The position numbers and the translations under genes are program-made. Positions 7,194 through 11,255 of a stretch of DNA of 11,255 nucleotides are shown here, piece after piece (within the stretch, counting starts at the first letter, position 1; each line of letters opens with the position of its first letter). The notes below the pieces were generated by a model. That model had not been told where the DNA came from, made no database searches, and worked only from the letters and a program-made list of their open reading frames with translations. The DNA comes from JBIOWF01 sp044868295 (GTDB lineage Bacteria; Actinomycetota; Actinomycetes; Streptosporangiales; Streptosporangiaceae), in assembly GCA_044868295.1 (NCBI GenBank), contig JBIOWF010000295.1, positions 1-11,255 of the forward strand, in the 5' to 3' direction.

Positions 7194-7906
7194 TGCCACT
7201 CCTCGGCGGCGCAGTCGGGGTACGCGTGGGCGGTCAGCGCCCCCGCGACCTGATCGGCCAGATCCTCGGTGAAGGTGAACATGGTCGGGCGCTGCGGGCC
7301 GAGCGCTCGGGCCGGGCGCCCGTCCACCTGCCCGGCCGTGGTCATGACGACGTACGGCCCCGCCTGCCGTACCGTGCCGGACTGGCGGCCGGCGGCGGTG
7401 AAGCGGTCGGTCACCGTGCCGGGGAAGGCCAGCGCGCGCAGGCCGGGCGAGGATTTTCCGCCCTTGGGGAGCGCGTCCGCCACGGCCACCGCGGAAGTGG
7501 AGTCGGGGAACGCCGCGACGCCGACGGTCACGACGATGCCCTGCAGGGCGTCCAGATAGGTGGCGCGCAGGATCGCGCGGCAGCCGGACGCGCGCACGGC
7601 CTCGCGCAGCGCGGCGTCCACGGCCACCTGGCAGTCGGTCCTGGCCGAGATGCCGACGCGCCGCGCCTCCTCCTTGCCGCCCTGCTCACTCGTGTATTCG
7701 AGCGTCTCGGGAAAGACCCGGCCGACCGGCCAGAGCTCCCAGCGCCTGGCCACCTCGGCGGCGGAGGCCTGCCTGATCTCGGCCGCGCTCGGCCCTCGGG
7801 TGAGCTCGGCGATCGCCGCGCTCCCCATCACCCCGGCGACGATCGCGGAGACCAGAGTGAGTACGGACGTCACGACGAGCGCCGGCCACGGACGCGTCTC
7901 GCTCAC
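7187..7906 (-). CDS. Membrane-anchored extracytoplasmic protein paired with the active mycosin (copy 1)
   Basis: A 239-residue protein with a short cytoplasmic N-terminus, one membrane helix (about 9-33) and an extracytoplasmic domain. It shares with the 5019-5882 protein ARRWELWPVG (53-62), FPETLEYT (65-72), Cys92/Cys109 with exactly 16 residues between, LRATYLD, FPGTVTDRF (161-169), AGPYVV, DGR, and a C-terminal Cys pair (232 and 239, the latter being the last residue). Family unknown to me. The GTG start at 7906 has a strong GAGGAGG 4 nt upstream. The open frame extends to 8062, but that part is hydrophilic, lacks a ribosome binding site and runs through palindromes. It heads the four-gene operon, and its stop overlaps the mycosin start by 7 bp. 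The fixed pairing suggests that it binds, matures or is processed by the mycosin (inference). Confidence 0.83.
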   Translation of the reverse strand: MSETRPWPALVVTSVLTLVSAIVAGVMGSAAIAELTRGPSAAEIRQASAAEVARRWELWPVGRVFPETLEYTSEQGGKEEARRVGISARTDCQVAVDAALREAVRASGCRAILRATYLDALQGIVVTVGVAAFPDSTSAVAVADALPKGGKSSPGLRALAFPGTVTDRFTAAGRQSGTVRQAGPYVVMTTAGQVDGRPARALGPQRPTMFTFTEDLADQVAGALTAHAYPDCAAEEWQC

Positions 7907-7941
7907 CCCGCCTCCTCGGTCCCGAGCAGAGCATTGCAGCG

Positions 7942-7947
7942 ACCCTA
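7942..7947 (-). promoter_or_regulatory. Candidate -10 box of the mycosin operon
   Basis: On the minus strand TAGGGT (within GTTAGGGTCG) lies about 35 bp upstream of the GTG at 7906. That would give a leader of roughly 30 nt containing the GAGGAGG ribosome binding site. It matches the -10 proposed at 3760-3765. No convincing -35 is seen at 17-19 bp, so confidence is low. Confidence 0.3.
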
Positions 7948-7970
7948 ACGCCACGCGCGGACTGCATCGC

Positions 7971-8010
7971 CGCGGATCCGCGAGACTCAGTGGCGGCGGA
8001 TCGCCGCCAC
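7971..8010. repeat. Two palindromes upstream of the mycosin operon
   Basis: CGCGGATCCGCG (7971-7982) is a perfect 12-bp palindrome. GTGGCGGCG and CGCCGCCAC (7990-7998 and 8002-8010) form a perfect 9-bp inverted repeat around a 3-nt loop. They sit between the moeZ terminator and the candidate -10, so they could be operators or extra hairpins. Function not known. Confidence 0.45.
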
Positions 8011-8061
8011 CAGGCTTCTCCCTGATCCGGGTCGCCGGGGAACCGTCGCGCGGGCATGGCA

Positions 8062-8089
8062 CGGCCCGCCTGGATCACCAGGCGGGCCG
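8062..8089 (-). terminator. Transcription terminator after moeZ
   Basis: A perfect 12-bp inverted repeat, CGGCCCGCCTGG (8062-8073) and CCAGGCGGGCCG (8078-8089), with a 4-nt loop. It begins 9 bp beyond the moeZ stop codon. No T tract follows, which is common in high-GC actinobacterial terminators. It separates moeZ from the mycosin operon. Confidence 0.82.
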
Positions 8090-8098
8090 CGATCTGCC

Positions 8099-9277
8099 TC
8101 AGTATGTCGGGAGCGAAGGGTCGACCGTCTTGACCCAGCTCAGCACGCCGCCGCCGACGTGGACCGCGTCGGAGAAGCCGGCGTTCTTGAGGACCGCGAG
8201 CACCTCCGCCGACCGGGCGCCGGACTTGCAGTGCAGCACGATCTTCTTGTCCTGCGGCAGGCCTTCCAGGGCGGAGCCGTTGAGGAACTCGCCCTTGGGG
8301 ATCAGCGTGGCGCCGGGGATGTTGACGATCTCGTACTCGTTCTGCTCGCGCACGTCGACCAGGTAGATGTCGTCGCCCCGGTCCTGCATGCCCTTGAGCT
8401 CGGCCGCGGTGATCGTCGAGCCCAGCGCCGCCTGCTGCGCCTCGTCGGAGACGGTCCCGCAGAAGGCCTCGTAGTCGATCAGCTCGGTGATCGACGGGTT
8501 CTTGCCGCAGAGCGGGCACTCGGGGTCCTTGCGCACCTTGACGTCCCGGTACTTCATCTCCAGGGCATCGTAGATCATCAGGCGGCCGACCAGCGGCTCG
8601 CCGACGCCGGTGAGGACCTTGATGGCCTCATTGACCTGGATCGAGCCGATCGAGGCGCACAGCACGCCGAGGACGCCGCCCTCGGCGCAGCTCGGCACCA
8701 TGCCGGGGGGCGGGGGCTCGGGGTACAGGCAGCGGTAGCACGGGCCGTGCTCGGCCCAGAACACGCTGGCCTGGCCGTCGAAGCGGTAGATCGAACCCCA
8801 CACGTACGGCTTGCCGAGCAGCACGGCCGCGTCGTTGACCATGTAGCGGGTGGCGAAGTTGTCCGTCCCGTCCACGATCAGGTCGTAGCCGGAGAAGATG
8901 TCCATCACGTTGTCGGTCGTGAGGGCGACGTTGTGGATCACAACGTTGACATAGGGGTTGATCTCGCGGACGCTCGCCGCGGCCGACTCGGCCTTCAGAC
9001 GGCCGACGTCGGACTGGCCGTGGATGATCTGCCGCTGCAGGTTCGACTCGTCCACGATGTCGAAGTCGACGACGCCGAGCGTCCCCACTCCGGCGGCGGC
9101 GAGGTACATCAACGCGGGAGAGCCCAGGCCGCCCGCGCCCACACACAGCACCTTGGCGTTCTTCAGCCGCTTCTGCCCCGCCATCCCCACGTCGGGGATG
9201 ATCAGATGGCGCGAGTAGCGGCGGACCTCGTCGACAGTCAGCTCGGCTGCCGGCTCTACCAGCGGTGGCAACGACAC
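8099..9277 (-). CDS. moeZ: Adenylyltransferase/sulfurtransferase MoeZ (MoeB-ThiF domain plus rhodanese)
   Basis: A 392-residue cytoplasmic enzyme that adenylates the C-terminus of small sulfur-carrier proteins (MoaD, ThiS or CysO type) and then passes sulfur to form a thiocarboxylate, for molybdopterin, thiamine or cysteine synthesis. The E1-like domain shows the nucleotide loop GAGGLG (47-52), the NLQRQ region (79-83), DGTDN (136-140), the conserved Cys of PSCAEGG (195-201) and two zinc-binding CxxC pairs, CYRC (180-183) and CPLC (254-257). The C-terminal rhodanese domain carries the active Cys350 in LHCKSGARS. Both length and domain order match actinobacterial MoeZ. The GTG at 9277 has GGGAG 8 nt upstream. 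An in-frame ATG-like start further up (9379) adds a poor, non-conserved extension. The gene appears monocistronic, with a terminator behind it. Confidence 0.95.
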   Translation of the reverse strand: MSLPPLVEPAAELTVDEVRRYSRHLIIPDVGMAGQKRLKNAKVLCVGAGGLGSPALMYLAAAGVGTLGVVDFDIVDESNLQRQIIHGQSDVGRLKAESAAASVREINPYVNVVIHNVALTTDNVMDIFSGYDLIVDGTDNFATRYMVNDAAVLLGKPYVWGSIYRFDGQASVFWAEHGPCYRCLYPEPPPPGMVPSCAEGGVLGVLCASIGSIQVNEAIKVLTGVGEPLVGRLMIYDALEMKYRDVKVRKDPECPLCGKNPSITELIDYEAFCGTVSDEAQQAALGSTITAAELKGMQDRGDDIYLVDVREQNEYEIVNIPGATLIPKGEFLNGSALEGLPQDKKIVLHCKSGARSAEVLAVLKNAGFSDAVHVGGGVLSWVKTVDPSLPTY

Positions 9278-9419
9278 AGTTCCACTCCCGTTTTTGTGCC
9301 AATGGTCGCGCTTGCTCGGGTGCGTGCTCACCTCACACCCGGCTCGGCCGCTCCACGGGCCAACACAAGCTCTACTCACAACCTAGCCGGGGTGTCCGCG
9401 CATTCCCCAATCGAGCCGC
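9278..9419 (-). promoter_or_regulatory. Intergenic region likely holding the moeZ promoter
   Basis: 142 bp lie between the hydrolase stop and moeZ, enough for a separate promoter. TAGGTT is preceded by TTGGGG at 19 bp on the minus strand, a weak match to housekeeping promoters. No strong terminator hairpin for the hydrolase is visible, so read-through into moeZ is also possible. Confidence 0.25.
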
Positions 9420-10322
9420 TTAACTCACAGACGCACGAGTCTCCGCGAGGAGCCGCCTGGCCTCCCTGGCGACGATCTCCGGGAACTCCATCTGGGCCAC
9501 ATGCCCGGCGTTGGGCAGGGTGACGATCCGGACGTTTGGGAAGGCACGGCCCGCGCGCAGCGCCATGCGAGCGTCGACCAGCCGGTCCCGGCGGCCGTGG
9601 ATGACCAGCGTGGGCACGGTGATCTCAGCCGCCTGACGCCACAGGTTGGCCGGGCCCGTGCGGAAGTACTCGTAGACGATGCCGCGCGCGGAGGCCACCA
9701 GGGCCGTTCCGGCGTACGGGAGCTCGTCACGCCGCCGCAGCTCCTCCACCGCGTCGCGAAGCCGCGCCGGATGGACCCGGGCCAGGTCCGCGTAACACAT
9801 GTTCAGCGTGGCCAGGATGCGGCGCTCCGCGGGGACTCCGCTCAGCCGCCTGATCGCCCACTCGCCCAGCGCCGGCGCGGCCGAGACCGCCACGCGCGCC
9901 GGGCCGTACCGGGGAAGGAGGTCGGGCAGGGCGGGCGACACCAGCGTGAGCGATCTGATCAGCTCTGGCCGGGTGGCGGCGACCCGGACGGAGACCGCGC
10001 CGCCCAGCGAGTTGCCGAACAGATGGACCGGGCCGCCGACGTGCTCGACGAACCGCACGACGGCACGCGCGTGGCCGTCGATGGAGTAGTCACCGTCCGC
10101 GGGCGCCGGCGAGTAGCCCGCCCCGGGCAGGTCGATCGCGAATCCCGCGACCTCGTCCCGGAGCTCACCCATGAGGTCGGTCCAGTTGGTGGCGGATCCC
10201 GCCAGGCCGTGGACGAATACGGCGGTCTCCGGCGCCCCGCCGGGCGTGGAGCGCACGTGGACCCGTGCGTCCCCCAGGTCGATCAGCTCACCCGGCCAGT
10301 GCGGAATCGGCTCGACAACCAC
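9420..10322 (-). CDS. Alpha/beta-fold hydrolase (esterase/lipase type)
   Basis: A 300-residue soluble alpha/beta hydrolase. The oxyanion region is FVHGLAG (36-42) and the nucleophile elbow is GNSLGG, with Ser105. The acid is Asp246 in IHGRRD and the general base is His274 in NAGHVAQME, so the triad is complete. The variable lid region (about 130-220) is Arg-rich. There is no signal peptide and length is normal. The substrate cannot be told from sequence; esterase or lipase activity on small acyl esters is the default guess. The GTG start has GGGAGG 8 nt upstream. It is divergent from the small Cys/His-rich gene across a 292-bp AT-rich gap. Similar hydrolases lie near moeZ in mycobacteria, as far as I recall. 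Confidence 0.9.
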   Translation of the reverse strand: MVVEPIPHWPGELIDLGDARVHVRSTPGGAPETAVFVHGLAGSATNWTDLMGELRDEVAGFAIDLPGAGYSPAPADGDYSIDGHARAVVRFVEHVGGPVHLFGNSLGGAVSVRVAATRPELIRSLTLVSPALPDLLPRYGPARVAVSAAPALGEWAIRRLSGVPAERRILATLNMCYADLARVHPARLRDAVEELRRRDELPYAGTALVASARGIVYEYFRTGPANLWRQAAEITVPTLVIHGRRDRLVDARMALRAGRAFPNVRIVTLPNAGHVAQMEFPEIVAREARRLLAETRASVS

Positions 10323-10456
10323 GCGTCCGCCCTCCCTGTTCGCCTTCTGTTCAGACGATAGCTCCCCGTCGTACGGCGTGCGTTGCCAGAGTACCCCGAA
10401 GCAGACATAAGCGGCATTTCATGACAAAGCGAACATTAATGATCCAGTGCGACCAA

Positions 10457-10472
10457 TAAGTAGATAAGTAGA
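10457..10472 (+). repeat. Tandem direct repeat TAAGTAGA x2
   Basis: Two perfect adjacent copies of the 8-bp unit TAAGTAGA (10457-10464 and 10465-10472) lie about 145 bp upstream of the ATG at 10615. They could be a regulator binding site or part of an AT-rich -10 region. No function is established. Confidence 0.5.
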
Positions 10473-10510
10473 ACGTAAAAGCGCTGAATCGCCGTTTATG
10501 CCGAGAGATG

Positions 10511-10569
10511 CCAGGAAATCACCACAATGCGGAGATAGCCCCTTAAGGGCTATCGAAGGCATTTTCCGG
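10511..10569 (+). promoter_or_regulatory. Structured 5' leader of the small secreted protein gene
   Basis: A perfect 8-bp hairpin, GATAGCCC (10534-10541) and GGGCTATC (10547-10554), has the loop CTTAA. It is nested inside AATGC/GCATT (10526-10530 with 10559-10563) and an outer CC-a-GGAA/TTCCGG pairing (from 10511 to 10569), giving one long interrupted hairpin. No T tract follows. CCCCTT within it (10539-10544) is complementary to AAGGGG of the ribosome binding site (10601-10606), so two alternative folds are possible. It matches no riboswitch class that I can name. Pairings were found by eye and energies were not computed. Confidence 0.5.
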
Positions 10570-10614
10570 AGAATGTCGAGCAAAGGGCAACCATCCTTCC
10601 AAGGGGGAAACTCA

Positions 10615-10911
10615 ATGCCCAAGTTCAAAAACGTCCTCGCAGCATTCGCCATCAGCACAGTTCTCACCGGCGGGGCCGTCGGCCTCGGCGCGGCCACCAC
10701 CGTCACCAGCGCGAGTGCCACCACCGTCCAAAGCGGCTGGGGCTGGGGCAACCACTGCGGCTGCCACAGATGGCGCCACAACCGCTGCAACAACGGATGC
10801 GGTTGCCACAAGCGGTGGGGTTGCCACAAGCGGTGCGGCGGCGGGTGCCACAACAACTGGCGTAAGCGGATCTTCGTCAAGATCTGCAACTCGAACGTCC
10901 ACATCCACTAG
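10615..10911 (+). CDS. Small secreted Cys/His-rich protein, function unknown
   Basis: A 98-residue precursor. A basic start (MPKFK), a hydrophobic stretch (7-28) and a Thr/Ser/Ala region ending SASA give a typical Sec signal peptide, predicted to be cut after Ala35. The mature part of about 63 residues holds 9 Cys (48, 50, 58, 62, 64, 70, 74, 78, 91) and 8 His (47, 51, 55, 65, 71, 79, 96, 98), with Gly, Trp and Arg/Lys between, and ends VHIH. The unit GCHKR-x occurs twice in a row (63-68 and 69-74). Such density suggests metal binding, a disulfide-rich cationic peptide, or both; I recognise no family. The ATG at 10615 is preceded by GGGGGA at good spacing. An in-frame ATG at 10498 would add 39 charged residues before the signal peptide and overlap the leader structure. 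It is the only confident plus-strand gene. Confidence 0.8.
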   Translation: MPKFKNVLAAFAISTVLTGGAVGLGAATTVTSASATTVQSGWGWGNHCGCHRWRHNRCNNGCGCHKRWGCHKRCGGGCHNNWRKRIFVKICNSNVHIH

Positions 10912-11172
10912 AACAGCCGCGACCGGGCTCACGGTTGCGATGAGCTCCGGGACGTAAGGGGCTGGAAGACCGAAGTGCCCGTGTTCAGCTTGGATCGCGG
11001 CTCCGCTGCGAAAAGCGGCGATCACGCGAAGAGCACGGGCACCGGACAGAGGCCATGACCTGCAGGCGGTCCCACTTCCCGCCCTCCCGATCCAAATCTC
11101 CTGCTCCACCCATCGCAGCGAGGGTTCCACAGAGCGATTTCGCAGTCGCGCGATTGGGGCGTCTGGGGGTTG
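10912..11172. other. Intergenic region with no supported gene
   Basis: Between the small secreted protein and the possible gene at the right edge I find no convincing coding frame. The only notable object is the large inverted repeat at 10975-11042. The long open minus-strand frame through here (11130 down to 10612) is antisense to the Cys/His gene and shows weak GC bias at third positions. Confidence 0.55.
10975..11042. repeat. 68-bp imperfect inverted repeat, possible terminator or repeat element
   Basis: GTGCCCGTGTTC (10975-10986) pairs with GAGCACGGGCAC (11031-11042) over 12 positions with one G-T wobble. Inside, GATCG (10993-10997) pairs with CGATC (11019-11023) and CCGCT (11003-11007) with AGCGG (11014-11018), closed by a 6-nt loop. 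The whole could form one long interrupted hairpin starting 64 bp after the stop of the secreted protein gene. It may terminate that transcript, act as a small structured RNA, or be a copy of a dispersed palindromic repeat. Confidence 0.55.
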
Positions 11173-11255
11173 GTGTCCGTTTCGCTGATGTCGCGGAGCG
11201 TTACGGTCGAGCCGGACGCAGAGATGACCTTCTATACGGGATCATGGGAGTTCTC
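11173..11255 (+). CDS. Possible 5' end of a gene cut by the window edge
   Basis: An open frame from GTG at 11173 runs off the window for 27 full codons, starting MSVSLMSRSVTVEPDAEMTF. Third positions are G or C in 21 of 27 codons, which fits coding DNA here, and GGGGG lies 3 nt before the GTG, closer than ideal. An internal ATG at 11188 is an alternative start. Too short to assign a function, and it could be chance. Confidence 0.3.
   Translation, partial: MSVSLMSRSVTVEPDAEMTFYTGSWEF

Larger units (their letters stand above)
10323..10614. other. AT-rich divergent intergenic region with leader RNA structure
   Basis: This gap is much less GC-rich than the rest of the window; 10411-10500 has 38 G+C in 90 bases. 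It should hold the divergent promoters for the hydrolase (-) and the small secreted protein (+), but no clear -35/-10 pair was found. It contains a tandem TAAGTAGA repeat and a hairpin-forming leader, listed separately. The low GC may mark a regulatory leader or horizontally acquired DNA. Confidence 0.6.

Noticed and set aside
10580..10592. GCAAAGGGCAACC resembles part of the c-di-GMP-I (GEMM) riboswitch core.
   Set aside because: The second half of the aptamer (GGACGCAAAGCC-like and tetraloop receptor parts) is absent before the start codon, so the similarity is too short.
10498..10614. Upstream in-frame ATG giving a 137-residue version of the secreted protein.
   Set aside because: The extra 39 residues are charged and would bury the signal peptide, and this ATG lacks a ribosome binding site while 10615 has a strong one.
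10612..11130. 172-codon minus-strand open frame.
   Set aside because: It is antisense to the Cys/His-rich gene, whose signal peptide, ribosome binding site and Cys/His pattern are far better evidence. Third-position GC is weak in its upstream half.
1..11255. CRISPR array, tRNA or rRNA genes.
   Set aside because: No regularly spaced repeats and no cloverleaf or conserved rRNA sequence were seen on either strand.

Overview
The window is high-GC DNA with GTG starts and TAGGGT-type -10 boxes. It carries mycosin-type (type VII secretion-associated) subtilases, a MoeB-rhodanese fusion of the MoeZ type and a tryptophan-type alkyltransferase-like protein. Together these point to an actinomycete, most plausibly Streptosporangiales (Nonomuraea, Streptosporangium or Microbispora type). 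The taxonomic placement is inference. Every confident gene except one small secreted protein lies on the minus strand.

Layout, left to right. 1-122 holds no clear gene. 123-3017 (-) encodes a 964-residue CDP-glycerol glycerophosphotransferase-family protein (teichoic-acid type polymerase or primase) with a long beta-rich N-terminal region. 3069-3751 (-) is a two-gene unit, a small protein of unknown function followed by an alkyltransferase-like DNA-lesion sensor, apparently with its own leaderless promoter. 3853-7906 (-) is a four-gene operon made of two copies of the same module: a membrane-anchored extracytoplasmic protein of unknown family followed by a mycosin. 8099-9277 (-) is moeZ, with a perfect 12-bp stem terminator behind it. 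9420-10322 (-) is an alpha/beta hydrolase. 10615-10911 (+) is a small secreted Cys/His-rich protein behind an AT-rich leader that can form RNA structure. The right end holds a large inverted repeat and perhaps the start of another plus-strand gene.

The strongest unusual observation is the mycosin pair. The upstream copy has an intact Asp/His/Asn/Ser active site. The downstream copy keeps the fold, signal peptide and C-terminal membrane helix but has replaced all four positions (Asp to Glu, His to Asp, Asn to Asp, Ser to Gly), so it should be a pseudoprotease. Each mycosin starts on a GTGCTGA overlap with the stop codon of its partner gene, which indicates duplication of the whole two-gene module followed by loss of catalysis in one copy.

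The second candidate for new biology is the 98-residue exported protein, whose predicted mature part of about 63 residues has 9 Cys and 8 His. Its leader can form an extended hairpin containing a sequence complementary to its own ribosome binding site. The remaining genes (moeZ, hydrolase, ATL) are ordinary actinobacterial housekeeping genes. From memory their homologues lie near each other in mycobacteria, so the mycosin operon may be an insertion into a conserved neighbourhood.
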